From: Ga0077555 sp963741565 | GTDB taxonomy: Bacteria; Pseudomonadota; Alphaproteobacteria; Rhizobiales; Hyphomicrobiaceae | Reading direction: 5' to 3' | DNA: 64,000 bases | NCBI GenBank assembly: GCA_963741565.1 | Contig: CAVUIK010000001.1 | Location: 62,001-126,000 of the forward strand | Shown here: positions 28,867 to 37,664 of the stretch, in pieces | Layout: each line of letters begins with the position of its first letter | How positions within the stretch are numbered: position 1 is the stretch's first letter | Notes under the pieces: generated by a model | Databases searched by the model: none | Told to the model about the DNA's origin: nothing | Seen by the model: the letters and a program-made list of their open reading frames with translations, nothing else | Translations under genes and position numbers: made by a program

Positions 28867-29298
28867 TCACCCCCGCCGCTTCGGGCCCGCCAGATGCGCG
28901 TCGATCTGGCTCCGGATCTCGCGCAGCTCCTTGAGCGTACGATCGAGATCGGCGCGCTTGCCCTGCAGCTCTGCGATATGCGCGTCGACCTTCGCCTGCA
29001 GCAGTTTCATCTGCGCGGTCTGATTGGGGTCGGCGTCGTAGAGTTCGAGATATTGCCGGATGTCGTCCAGCGAGAAGCCGAGGTTCTTGCCGCGCAGGAT
29101 CAGCAGCAGGCGGGCGCGGTCGCGGCGGCTGTAGCTGCGCGCGACGCCCCGGCGCTTGGGCTGAATGAGGCCTTTCAACTCGTAGAACCGGATCGTTCGC
29201 GTCGTGATCTGCAACTCGGCTGCCAGGCTGCCGATCGTGTAGCGCAGCTCTGGGTCGCCGCCGGGCTCTGGTTTGGCTCGTTCGTCTGCGTTGGTCAT
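28867..29298 (-). CDS. MerR family regulator coupled to an acyl-CoA ligase
   Basis: 143 residues. The MerR helix-turn-helix is at about 20-60 (YTIGSLAAELQITTRTIRFYELKGLIQPKRRG) and is followed by SRRDRARLLLILRGKNLGFSLDDIRQYLELYD and a long dimerisation coiled coil (about 90-135). There are no metal-binding cysteines, so it is not a metal sensor. It overlaps the fadD-like gene by four bases at its start and is the second gene of that operon. It resembles LiuR/acyl-CoA-linked MerR regulators and probably controls fatty-acid or branched-chain acid catabolism. Confidence 0.85.
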   Translation of the reverse strand: MTNADERAKPEPGGDPELRYTIGSLAAELQITTRTIRFYELKGLIQPKRRGVARSYSRRDRARLLLILRGKNLGFSLDDIRQYLELYDADPNQTAQMKLLQAKVDAHIAELQGKRADLDRTLKELREIRSQIDAHLAGPKRRG

Positions 29299-31025
29299 TT
29301 TGCCTTCTGGCGCAAGGCTTCCTCTTGCTTCAGCTCCTTCTTCGAGAGCTTGCCGATGATCGTTTTCGGCAACGCATCCCGGAATTCGATCTCGGCCGGC
29401 ATCTCGATACGGCTGATCTTCGGCTCAAGGTGCTTCAGGATGTCATCCTTGGTCGCGGCCATGCCCTTGCGCAGCTTGATGAAGGCCTTGGGGGCTTCGC
29501 CCCGGTACTGGTCCTTGATGCCGATGACGGTGACTTCCTCGACCGCCGGGTGCTTCGAGATCGCCTCCTCGACGTTGCGCGGATAGACATTGTAACCTGA
29601 GCAGATGATGAGGTCCTTGATCCGGTCGACGATGTAGATGAAGCCGTCCTCGTCCATGGTGGCGATGTCGCCGGTCCGCAGGAAGCCGTCGGCGGTGAAC
29701 TGATCGGCGGTCTCGGCCGGTTTCTTCCAGTAGCCCTTCATGACCTGCGGGCCCTTGATGCAGATCTCGCCCTTCTCGCCAGACGCGACCTCTTCGGTCG
29801 GGTTCGCGGGATTGCGCAGCGACACGATCGTCGCCGGGATCGGCTGGCCGATCGACATTTCCTTCACGGGGCCGTCCAGCGGATTGATGGTGACGGCGGG
29901 GGACGATTCCGACAGTCCGTAGGCTTCGACGACCTTGCAGCCCGTCAGGCTCTCGAACTGTCGCTTGGTTTCGAGCAGCAGCGGCGCGCCGCCCGACAGG
30001 CAGAACTTGAGTGACGACAGGTCGAAGCTCTTGATCTTCGGGTGGTTGAGCATGGCGATGAACATCGTCGGCACGCCCGGCATAATCGTCGGCTTCATCT
30101 TGGTAATCAGCGCCAGTGCGTCGTTGAGCACGAAGCGTGGCATGATGATGATCTCTGCTCCCGTCGCCAACGCGAAGTTCATGACGCCGGTCATGGCGAA
30201 CACATGGAAGAAGGGGAGGGCGCCGAGGACGCGCTCCTTGCCGGGCTCGAGGCCGGGAACCCAGGCCACCGACTGCTTGACGTTGATCAGCACGTTGGCG
30301 TGCGTGAGCATTGCACCTTTGGGCGTGCCGGTAGTGCCGCCGGTGTACTGGAGGACGGCGACATCGTTGACCGGGTCGATGGTGGGCGGCTGAAACCGGC
30401 CATCGTTCGCCAGCACGTCGGCATCCAGGATGACATTGGCGGCGACGTTGCTGGTCTTGGGCCGGGCGAGATCGCGGGCCTTGAACAGCTTGAACAGGAC
30501 AGATTTGGCGCCCGGCAGCAGGGCTGGGAACGAGGCGACGATCGAGCGCTTCAGGGTGCCGGCTGCCATCAGGGCTTCGATCTTGTCGAACAGCACCTTG
30601 AGGTCCAGCGTCACCATGATCTCGGTTTCACTGTCGCGGATCTGAAACGTCAATTCCTCGACCGTATACAGTGGATTGAAATTGACCACTGTTCCGCCAG
30701 CTTTGAGAATGGCGAAGTAGTAGATGATGAACGTTGGCGAGTTCGGCAGGAACAGACCGACCTTTGTGCCTTTGGTAACTCCGAGCTTCTGCAGGCCGCG
30801 CGCGGCCTGGTCCGTCAATTGTTTGATTTCATTATAATTTATAGTTTTTCCAAGAAAATTCGTGCAGATGCGGGCGCCATGCTGGGCCGCTGCCGTGTCG
30901 ATCAGCTCGTAGAGTGGCGCGGGCTGGAACTCCTGATGCCAGTTGACCGCTGCTGGGTAGCGTTGCAGCCACGGGTAATGGAGCGAAATGCTGGCTGGGC
31001 CCGATTGTTCCTCGCGTGTCGCCAT
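29295..31025 (-). CDS. Long-chain fatty-acid--CoA ligase (FadD-like)
   Basis: 576 residues of the ANL superfamily. The P-loop-like AMP motif is LQYTGGTTGTPKGAMLTHAN, followed by EAYGLSESSPAVTINP, GFLRTGDIATMDEDGFIYIVDRIKDLIICSGYNVYPRNVEEAI and the terminal lysine motif LPKTIIGKLSKKEL. It activates a fatty acid with ATP and CoA. The N-terminal opening with YPAAVNWHQEFQPAPLYELIDTAA is typical of the FadD group. It is the first gene of a two-gene operon with the MerR regulator and is divergent from the acp gene. Confidence 0.9.
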   Translation of the reverse strand: MATREEQSGPASISLHYPWLQRYPAAVNWHQEFQPAPLYELIDTAAAQHGARICTNFLGKTINYNEIKQLTDQAARGLQKLGVTKGTKVGLFLPNSPTFIIYYFAILKAGGTVVNFNPLYTVEELTFQIRDSETEIMVTLDLKVLFDKIEALMAAGTLKRSIVASFPALLPGAKSVLFKLFKARDLARPKTSNVAANVILDADVLANDGRFQPPTIDPVNDVAVLQYTGGTTGTPKGAMLTHANVLINVKQSVAWVPGLEPGKERVLGALPFFHVFAMTGVMNFALATGAEIIIMPRFVLNDALALITKMKPTIMPGVPTMFIAMLNHPKIKSFDLSSLKFCLSGGAPLLLETKRQFESLTGCKVVEAYGLSESSPAVTINPLDGPVKEMSIGQPIPATIVSLRNPANPTEEVASGEKGEICIKGPQVMKGYWKKPAETADQFTADGFLRTGDIATMDEDGFIYIVDRIKDLIICSGYNVYPRNVEEAISKHPAVEEVTVIGIKDQYRGEAPKAFIKLRKGMAATKDDILKHLEPKISRIEMPAEIEFRDALPKTIIGKLSKKELKQEEALRQKAK

Positions 31026-31266
31026 GGGCCGATACCTCCCTCGCTATCCCCGTGGATGGCCGCCGCACCCACGCTCTGGAGCTTCGCGGCCTGCCGCGTG
31101 CATCCGGTTTTCTGTTTCGATATTGAGCACGGAATTGCGGCGCCGCGCCAGAGGCTTCGCGGGAGTTGGCATTAGGCTTGCTGTGCCGACTGTGGGATCA
31201 GGGGCACAAGTCGCTGGCAGCCCAGGCAAGCGGGACGAGTCTGGTGTTTATAGTTAACCGACGGCC

Positions 31267-31299
31267 GGCTTGCTCTCAGGACGGGCTTGCTCTAGCAAG
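31267..31299. repeat. Direct repeat and dyad before the acp gene
   Basis: GGCTTGCTCT occurs at 31267-31276 and again at 31284-31293, and the second copy is part of a 6-2-6 dyad (CTTGCT-CT-AGCAAG, 31286-31299). This is the only notable structure in the 327-base gap between the divergent fadD-like and acp genes. It might be an operator for the MerR or another regulator. Confidence 0.35.
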
Positions 31300-31352
31300 A
31301 GCCCATGGACATCGACCCCGTGTTACTGCGACACGAGGGACGGGAGAGCGAA

Positions 31353-31631
31353 ATGGACGATACAACAGTCAAGATCATCGAGATCCTCAAGAAGCATATG
31401 AAGGAGCCTCGCGATGACATTACGCCGGAAACGGCGCTGGCCGATCTGAAGATCGAGTCGATCGACTTTGCGATGATCATGTTTGAGCTGGAGGACACCT
31501 TCGGCATCGAGGTGCCCTACAACGCCAACGACACCGAGGAAGCCGCGGCTTTCAAGAGCGTTGGCACCGTGGTCGATCGTGTGAAGCAGATCATTGCTTC
31601 CGGCGCGAAGACCGCCGCCGCAAAGGCCTGA
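31353..31631 (+). CDS. Acyl carrier protein (dedicated, non-housekeeping)
   Basis: 92 residues. The 4'-phosphopantetheine site is S36 in DLKIESIDFAMIMFELEDTFGIEVPY. The usual housekeeping DSLD is replaced by ESID, and the C-terminal part is extended with a Lys/Ala tail, so this is a specialised carrier. It is followed by a ketosynthase gene after about 100 bases, which suggests a small elongation module. Likely products are special fatty acyl groups, but nothing nearby (no ketoreductase or dehydratase) completes a pathway, so the rest must be borrowed or encoded elsewhere. Confidence 0.85.
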   Translation: MDDTTVKIIEILKKHMKEPRDDITPETALADLKIESIDFAMIMFELEDTFGIEVPYNANDTEEAAAFKSVGTVVDRVKQIIASGAKTAAAKA

Positions 31632-31665
31632 TTGGGGCGCGATGAGCGTCGCAATCGCGACGTTT

Positions 31666-31704
31666 GTCACTGTATAGCGACGGGCGTCACCGCGTAGCGA
31701 CGGG
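31666..31704. repeat. Imperfect 20-base tandem repeat between acp and ketosynthase
   Basis: Two copies of GTCAC-YGYRTAG-CGACGGG (31666-31684 and 31686-31704) lie back to back, after a small CGTCGC-AATC-GCGACG hairpin (31647-31662). They sit in the 100-base gap before the TTG start of the ketosynthase. Their role is unknown. Confidence 0.4.
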
Positions 31705-31731
31705 GGTTGCTCGACTGTAAAGGAAACGGAC

Positions 31732-32967
31732 TTGTCGGATAAATCGGCGTTGCGCCGCGTTGTTGTGACGGGCATGGGCGCGGTGACGCCCATTGGCCTG
31801 GATGTGGCGGACTATTGGGCCTCGATCAAAGCTGGCCGGTGCGGCGTGACCCGCATCGAGAACTGGCCGATTGAGGATCTCTACATCCATATCGCCGGCG
31901 AGATCAAAGGCTTCGATCCGGTAAAGCATGTGCCGAGCCGCAAGGTTCAGTACGGCGACCGCTATTCTTGGTTTGCCGGACGCGCCGCCGACGAGGCGTG
32001 GAAACAGTCGGGGCTGCCGACGCCCTTCGACAATCCTTATCGCGGCGCTGCGATCATCGGCTCCGGCGCCGGTGGCATGACGACCACCGAAAGCGCCTAT
32101 CGCGACCTCTTCATCCTGAAGAAGAAGGCGACGAACCCGCTCACTCTGCTGCGCATCATCGGCTCCTCGGCGGCGGCGCACGTTGGCATCGAGTTCGGCC
32201 TCAAGGGGCCGACTTTTGCCACATGCTCGGCGTGCTCGACTGCAACGCATGCGATCGGCGTCGGCCTGGACTACATCCGCCACGGCGTCGCCGACGTTGC
32301 CGTCACCGGCGCCAGCGAAGCCGTGCTGACGTTTGGCGGTCTGCGCGTCTGGCAGGCGATGCGCGTGCTGTCGCCCGACGGCATCTTCCCGTTCTCGAAG
32401 CGGCGCAATGGCACCGTGCTCGGCGAAGGCGCGGGCGTTCTGGTGCTCGAGGAACTCGAGCACGCCCGGAAGCGCGGCGCCAAGATCCTGGCCGAGATCG
32501 TCGGCTATGGCATGTCCTCGGACTCGAAGGACATGGTCAACCCGGACGTCGAGGGCCCGCGCTCCGCGATGCAGATGGCGCTCGACAGTGCGAAGCTCGC
32601 CCCCGAGGCGATCGATTATCTCAACGCGCACGGCACCGCGACGACGCTGAACGACACCAACGAAACCAACGCCATCAAGATGGTGTTCAAGGATCACGCG
32701 AAGAAGCTCGCGATTTCCTCGACGAAGTCGATGACCGGGCATCTGCTCGGCGCCGGTGGTGCGGTCGAGGCGATTGCCTGCATCAAGGCGATGGGCGACA
32801 GCTTCGTGCCGCCGACGATCAACTTCACCGATCCCGATCCCGCCTGCGATCTGGACTATGTGCCCAACGTCGGGCGCGAGAAGCCGGTCAAGTATACGAT
32901 GTCGAACTCGTTCGCGTTCGGCGGCCTCAACGCCGTGCTCGTGTTCGGGCCGCCGCCCGCCGCGTGA
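31732..32967 (+). CDS. Beta-ketoacyl-ACP synthase II-type enzyme
   Basis: 411 residues from a TTG start (the AGGAAACGGAC stretch supplies the ribosome site). It is a thiolase-fold ketosynthase: VVVTGMGAVTPIGLDVADYW at the start, the nucleophile C168 in TFATCSACSTATHAIGVG, histidines in NAHGTATTLND and in SMTGHLLGAGGAVEAI, and NSFAFGGLNAVLVF at the end. It condenses malonyl-ACP with an acyl primer. The partner carrier is probably the acp gene just upstream. The FabF-type length is normal. The substrate is unknown, and the pair may serve a special lipid rather than general synthesis. Confidence 0.88.
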   Translation: MSDKSALRRVVVTGMGAVTPIGLDVADYWASIKAGRCGVTRIENWPIEDLYIHIAGEIKGFDPVKHVPSRKVQYGDRYSWFAGRAADEAWKQSGLPTPFDNPYRGAAIIGSGAGGMTTTESAYRDLFILKKKATNPLTLLRIIGSSAAAHVGIEFGLKGPTFATCSACSTATHAIGVGLDYIRHGVADVAVTGASEAVLTFGGLRVWQAMRVLSPDGIFPFSKRRNGTVLGEGAGVLVLEELEHARKRGAKILAEIVGYGMSSDSKDMVNPDVEGPRSAMQMALDSAKLAPEAIDYLNAHGTATTLNDTNETNAIKMVFKDHAKKLAISSTKSMTGHLLGAGGAVEAIACIKAMGDSFVPPTINFTDPDPACDLDYVPNVGREKPVKYTMSNSFAFGGLNAVLVFGPPPAA

Positions 32968-33153
32968 TGCTCCTGGTAGCTTGACCGGATCTCCGGGGTG
33001 CAACGGGTGCGCCGCGGCAACCCGAGGATTTGTGGACTCCGACGATCGAAGCTTGGCCAGATGTTGGCGGGCTCGCTTCGCGTTGAAATGGGCTTGACGG
33101 CCGAACGGGTGAATTTTCCCCGTTCAATCAATGGCACCGTGTAAACCGTTATC

Positions 33154-33182
33154 TTGACACGGCCCATTAGGCTCCGTAGGCT
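33154..33182 (+). promoter_or_regulatory. Candidate promoter of the collagen-like gene
   Basis: TTGACA at 33154-33159 is followed after 17 bases by TAGGCT (33177-33182). An incomplete GAACGGG/CCCGTTC hairpin lies just upstream at 33103-33125. The -10 match is moderate. The gene starts at 33261. Confidence 0.35.
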
Positions 33183-34197
33183 CATAATGCGGCGGGGTCA
33201 GGATATACATTTTCATCTTTTTCTCTGCCGCTTGTGGGGCTTCAGCAGAGAGATTTTATCATGGACATACGAAACACGTCCGCGCGCACGCTTAGCGTGT
33301 GCAGCCTCGTCACTTTGGCGCTTTCTTCGTCGACTGCACTGGCTCAAACCACCGATTTCATCGGCAAGTTCTCAAGCTCGACGACGCTCAATGACTCCGT
33401 GCTGTTTCAGAGCGGCCCGCAGATCGGCCTCGGCACCACGGCGCCGTTCGACTTCATGGCCATCAGATTCAATAACACCAGCGGGACACAGACCGGCTTC
33501 GCGCTGCAGAACACAGGCGCCACCGGCTATTCCGGTGCGTTGATGTACGACCACACTGGCGCGCTCGGCGTGTTCCAGGGCTTCAACAACAGCACCAAGG
33601 AATACCGCATCAATAACATCGCGCCCGGCGGCACCATCAGCTTCCGGCAAGGCTCCGGTGTGCCGTTCTTTGTGAGTGCTGCCGGCAACGTCGGCATCGG
33701 CACCATCATCCCGACCGCCAAGCTGCACGTCGACGGCGCCATACTGGCAGACGGCACGATCACGGCGACCCAATTCACCGGCAGCGGCGCGAACCTCACC
33801 AATATTGGCGTCGCAGCCCTGGGCGGCATCTCCGGCGGGCCGAGCGCCGCGACCTTCCTGCGCGGCGACGGCACCTGGTCGAGCGGTCCGGTCGGACCTG
33901 CCGGGCCTGCTGGTGCGGTTGGCCCTGCCGGCGTGCCAGGACCGCAGGGCGCTGCTGGACCGGCCGGTCCTTTCGGTCCTGCCGGGCCGGCAGGCCCTCA
34001 AGGCGCAACTGGACCACTGGGTGCGACCGGTCCGGTTGGCCCGATCGGTCTGACCGGCTTAACCGGCCCTCAAGGCTTGACCGGAGCGACCGGCTCGACC
34101 GGTCCTCAGGGCATTCAGGGCTTGACCGGAGCGCAAGGCACGCAGGGTGTGGCCGGACCGCAAGGCCTGCAAGGCCTGGCGGGTGCTGCAGGCGCAG

Positions 34198-34387
34198 CAG
34201 GTCCCGCTGGCTTGAACGCCATCGCGGGTGGCTGGCAGGTTGCTCCAACCTACGTCTTGAATGACGTGGTGGCTTACGGCACGCCGGCGTCGAGCTATCG
34301 TGCAAAGGGCCCGACCACGGCGGGGCTTGCTCCTGACGTGACGCCTGCCGAGTGGGAAGTGCTTGCCGCGGCCGGTGCAACAGGTGC
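34198..34387 (+). repeat. 190-base repeat, copy 1 (CBM-like unit)
   Basis: This segment encodes the first GLNAIAGGWQVAPTYVLND unit and is nearly identical to 34645-34834. The 3' end of this copy is where the first frame change occurs. The aromatic and glycine spacing (W, Y, V-Y, YRA, W) suggests carbohydrate binding. Confidence 0.8.
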
Positions 34388-34644
34388 CGGCCGGTGCCGC
34401 GGCCCAGCGGTGCCACAGGCCCTGCAGGTGCCGATGGCGCAGCGGGTGCTACAGGCCCAGCGGGTGCCACAGGCCCAGCGGGTGCCACGGGTGCGACAGG
34501 ACCGGCCGGCCCGGCCGGAGTTCAAGGCCCGATCGGACTGACCGGCGCAACGGGTGCCACCGGAGCGCAAGGCCCGCAGGGTGATCCTGGTGCAGCCGGG
34601 GCCACGGGTGCCACTGGCGCCACGGGTGCCACCGGCGCAAGCAG

Positions 34645-34834
34645 CAGGTCCCGCTGGCTTGAACGCCATCGCGGGTGGTTGGCAGATTGCTGCAACCTAC
34701 GTCTTGAATGACGTGTTGACCTACGGCACGCCGGCGTCGAGCTATCGTGCAAAGGGCCCGACCACGGCGGGGCTGGCTCCCGACGTGACGCCTGCCGAGT
34801 GGGAAGTGCTTGCCGCGGCTGGTGCCACAGGTGC
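34645..34834 (+). repeat. 190-base repeat, copy 2 (CBM-like unit)
   Basis: Second copy of the unit, with a handful of substitutions relative to 34198-34387, several of them at third codon positions. This suggests the protein frame was under selection after duplication. Confidence 0.8.
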
Positions 34835-35383
34835 GCTGGCCGGTGCCACTGGCCCAGCGGGCAATGAAGGTGCCACAGGTCCAGCAGGTCCCAGCAGGCC
34901 CTGCGGGTCCCACGGGTGCGACAGGTCCAGCGGGCCCGAGGTCAGGCCCGACGGATCCGACCGGCGCAACGGGTGCCACGGGACCGCAAGGACCGCAGGG
35001 TGATCCTGGTGCAACCGGTGCCACAGGCGCAACGGCCACAGGCGCAACGGGTGCTGCCGGTGCCGCCAACGTGTTCACCTGCGGTGCAGGAACCGGGTGT
35101 GCTGCCCCAGCAGCGGTGACCGCTCCCAAGATCGTCATTGGCAATCGAACGGGTGTCACCACGGCGGGCGTGACCGTTACGTTCACGGGCAGCGCCGTGT
35201 TCACCAGCGCCACAAGCTACAGGTGCACGGCCCAAAACATCACGAACCACCGCTGACAGGGTCCAACTTGTTCGGACACTCCGACTCGGTGATCACGCTT
35301 AGCTCTCAGACGCGACTCGGATCGCCGTCAACTACATCTGCATCGGCAACTAATCCCGCCGGCGGATCCTTTGGAACGACAGG

Positions 35384-35412
35384 CGGGAGGTCCCTCGGGG
35401 CCTCCCGTTTTT
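35384..35412 (+). terminator. Rho-independent terminator
   Basis: CGGGAGG-(TCCCTCGGGG)-CCTCCCG with an internal CCC/GGG pairing is followed by five T. It follows the collagen-like gene's TAA by 31 bases. Confidence 0.8.
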
Positions 35413-35419
35413 CGCCTTT

Positions 35420-35576
35420 TCCGACGAGCGGATCAAGCGCATCGATGGGCGCCGAGATCTGGCGACATTGGCCGGCATCGATGTCACGGACTACAGCTAC
35501 TATCGACACCATCGGCAAGGGCACGGGCAAGCATAAGAAGGTGATAGCGCAGCAGGTGGAGACGGTGTTTCCGTAG
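35420..35576 (+). pseudogene. Remnant of a Peptidase_S74-type intramolecular chaperone domain
   Basis: Frame 2 from 35420 reads SDERIKRIDGRRDLATLAG followed by IDVTDYSY. One extra base at about 35490 leads to IDTIGKGTGKHKKVIAQQV and a TAG at 35574. SDERIK keeps the Ser-(4)-Lys spacing of the autoproteolytic dyad of phage tail-spike S74 domains, and VIAQQVE is the usual next motif. The domain is cut off at VETVFP, where the usual P-Q-A-V continuation is missing. It has no own start and sits behind a terminator. It is best seen as debris of a tail-fibre-like gene related to the collagen-like neighbour. Confidence 0.6.
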
Positions 35577-35590
35577 GCCGTAAAGCGCCA

Positions 35591-35619
35591 ACGGTGTCTG
35601 GCCTCCGGCCTGACACCGT
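35591..35619. repeat. Strong hairpin
   Basis: ACGGTGTC/GACACCGT enclose GGCC-TCC-GGCC, giving a two-part stem of 12 base pairs. No T-tract follows on either strand, so it is not a standard terminator. Role unknown. Confidence 0.5.
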
Positions 35620-35688
35620 CGTCAGTCCTGTCGAGATAACCGTTCCGGCGGCTTGACGGAGCGCGCGTCGGCTCCCGAAAGTGCGCGC

Positions 35689-36139
35689 ATGTCGCCAACC
35701 AACATCCTGCGGCAGGCATCGAAGCCGGCCGCCAGTCGGCCGCGCGCCGCGCCGCGCGAGAAGCGCGAGATCCTGATCCGCGCCGGCACGGTCGCGATCC
35801 GCGCCCGTCTCAACGAAACGCCGACCGCCGATCGCGTCTGGGCGACGCTGCCGATCTATTCGACGGCCGAGCTTTGGGGCCAGGCGCTCCACTTCGAGAC
35901 GCACGTCGAAACCGGCCGCGACCGCGGCGCCACGCCAGAGCGTCTCTGCCGGTGATATCGGCTTCTGGATCGAGGACGACCGCATCATCATCGGATTCGG
36001 GCCCACGCCCTTGTCGCGCCCGGGCGAGATCCGCATGCCGGCGCCGGTCAACATCTGGGCCACGGCCATCGACGACGTGAGCGCGCTCGCCACGGTGCGG
36101 CCGGGCGAGCGCGTTGCCGTTTTGGTGGCGGACTCCTGA
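35689..36139 (+). pseudogene. TM1367-type cyclophilin-like protein, frameshifted
   Basis: The first part (MSPTNILRQASKP, then IRAGTVAIRARLNETPTADRVWATLPIYSTAELWGQALHF) and, after one extra base near 35938, the second part (VSAGDIGFWIEDDRIIIGFG, TPLSRPGEIRMPAPVNIWA, ending VAVLVADS) together match the single-domain cyclophilin-like fold of TM1367/DUF3830 proteins. Without the extra base the protein would be about 150 residues. As given, the first frame stops at 35955. Whether this is a true pseudogene depends on checking the base. Confidence 0.65.
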
Positions 36140-36157
36140 GCGTCCGACGTTGGTGGC

Positions 36158-36844
36158 TTAGCGTGCCGCGACCTGTGCCTTGATCGCGGCCAGGCGCTCG
36201 GCGACGTTGACGTTACGCGCGACCTTGTCGAGTTCGCCGAGCTTCTGCACGGTCTCGCGGTCGGCTTTGGCGAGGCCGGGGCCCGCGACGCTGCTCATGG
36301 CGCGTTCAAAGGCGTTCTGCGCGTTCTCGACGCGGCGCTCGGCAGCGGCTTTGCGATTGTGCTCGGCATTGGCGCTGCTTCCGCTCGCCTCTGCGGCTTC
36401 GCTGCGGGCGGCAACAAACGCCTTCAGCTCGTTCTCCATGTCGCGCTTGCGATCCGACAGCTGCGCGACGAAGCTCTCGAGCTCGGCTTGCTTGGCGGCT
36501 GCTTCCGTCACGTTCGTTTCGAAGCCTGGGATCTGGCCTTCGAGCTCGAGCTGACGGGCGAGGGCGGCCTCGGCAAGATCGTCACGGTTCTGTGCGACGG
36601 CGAAGCGGGCTTTCTCGGCAAGCTCGTCTTGTTTCGATTTCGACAGCGCGATGCGGCGGCTGGCATGATGCCGCTGGGCGATGACCCGGCCAAGTTCGCT
36701 GCGAACCTCGTCGATGGCGCGGTCGACTTCGCGGATGGCCTCGCGCATCACGGTCTCCGATGCGCCCTTTTCCATGGCATCGACCAGTCCGTTGACACTG
36801 CCCGACATCAGGCGCTTCACACGCAGTACAATGTTCTCGCTCAT
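36158..36844 (-). CDS. PspA/IM30 family protein
   Basis: 228 residues, started at the ATG before SENIVLRVKRLMSGSVNGLVDAME, as in PspA. A longer frame to 36904 is unlikely. The whole protein is long amphipathic helices and coiled coil, with the typical order of amphipathic N-helix, AIREVDRAIDEVRSELGRVIAQRH and FAVAQNRDDLAEAALARQLELE. PspA/IM30 polymers bind and stabilise stressed inner membrane. It is divergent from the lemA/htpX-like pair, suggesting an envelope-stress locus. Confidence 0.85.
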   Translation of the reverse strand: MSENIVLRVKRLMSGSVNGLVDAMEKGASETVMREAIREVDRAIDEVRSELGRVIAQRHHASRRIALSKSKQDELAEKARFAVAQNRDDLAEAALARQLELEGQIPGFETNVTEAAAKQAELESFVAQLSDRKRDMENELKAFVAARSEAAEASGSSANAEHNRKAAAERRVENAQNAFERAMSSVAGPGLAKADRETVQKLGELDKVARNVNVAERLAAIKAQVAAR

Positions 36845-37100
36845 GGTGACCAATCCCCATTCGATGGTCCGCGGCCCGATCTGGCAGCGGGTGTCCGGAT
36901 GCACGACCGTGGCAGATTAGCTGTGAGCCATGAAAATTCGTCTAACTTCTATTGCGGCACGGGCTGATCGTCGTTGAGCGGAGCGATGCCCCGTTTTGGC
37001 ACGCCAGTGAGCGCCAATTTGACCGTGCTTGTTGAACGCTCATTCACCGCCGTCATTTACCCTGCAGCCTACTCGATTGGCGGTGTGAGGGGATCTGGTC

Positions 37101-37664
37101 ATGGAAGTCGCACTCTTGGGCGGCCTTGGCGTGTTCGCGCTGGTGATTGCATTCGGCATCATGGTCCACAATCAGCTGATCGCGTTACGCCGCCGATGCG
37201 ATCAAGCATATGCCGATATCGACGTGCACCTGAAACAGCGCCACGATCTCATTCCAAATCTCGTTGAAACCGTGCGCGGCTACGCCGCCCACGAGCGTGG
37301 CAGCCTCGAGGCTGTCGTACAGGCCCGCGCCGCCGCGATCCGCGCGGGAACGCCAGGCGAGCGCATGAAGGCCGAGACGGTGCTCGGCGCACAGCTCGGC
37401 CAGATGCTGTCGCTGGTCGAAGCCTATCCGACATTGCAGGCATCGTCGCATTTTGCCGGCCTGCGCGACGAGATCGCGGATGCAGAGAACAAAATTGCGG
37501 CCTGCCGCCGGTATCTGAACCTCGCCGTCAACGAATACAACACCTCGCTCGAGCAGTTCCCGGGCAGCCTGATCGGCGGCATGTTTGGCGCTACGACACG
37601 TCAGGGCTACGACCTCGGTATCGATCGCGTGTTCGTTGAGGAAGCGCCGTCCGTCAAGTTCTGA
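37101..37664 (+). CDS. LemA family protein
   Basis: 187 residues with a single N-terminal transmembrane helix (GGLGVFALVIAFGIMVHNQL) and a long helical domain. LemA landmarks are RRRCDQAYADIDVHLKQRHDLIPNLVETVRGYAAHE, FAGLRDEIADAENKIAACRRYLNLAVNEYNTSLEQFPGSLIG. The function is uncertain in the family. It is a membrane protein with a periplasmic or cytoplasmic helical bundle, often next to M48 proteases, as here. Its stop overlaps the next start (TGATG). Confidence 0.9.
   Translation: MEVALLGGLGVFALVIAFGIMVHNQLIALRRRCDQAYADIDVHLKQRHDLIPNLVETVRGYAAHERGSLEAVVQARAAAIRAGTPGERMKAETVLGAQLGQMLSLVEAYPTLQASSHFAGLRDEIADAENKIAACRRYLNLAVNEYNTSLEQFPGSLIGGMFGATTRQGYDLGIDRVFVEEAPSVKF

Larger units (their letters stand above)
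33261..35353 (+). pseudogene. Collagen-like surface protein with two CBM-like repeats, several frame changes
   Basis: The ATG opens a signal peptide (residues 1-29, ending STALAQ), then a beta-rich head with GNVGIGTIIPTAKLHVDG (tail-fibre type) and Gly-x-y collagen-like repeats. Embedded are two near-identical about 60-residue units with W...YVLNDVV.YG..ASSYRAKGPTT, resembling CBM5/12-type chitin-binding modules. The first frame breaks near 34390. The sense-making frame then shifts near 34640, 34890, 35250 and 35310 and ends with RIAVNYICIGN at a TAA at 35351. Five frame changes within 1 kb indicate either decay or indels in repetitive sequence. An intact product would be about 690 residues, secreted, perhaps adhesive. 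Confidence 0.7.

Noticed and set aside
35097..35576. A separate 159-residue protein after the collagen-like gene
   Set aside because: It crosses a terminator and mixes the frame of the collagen-like end with the S74-type remnant. It makes sense only as pieces of both.
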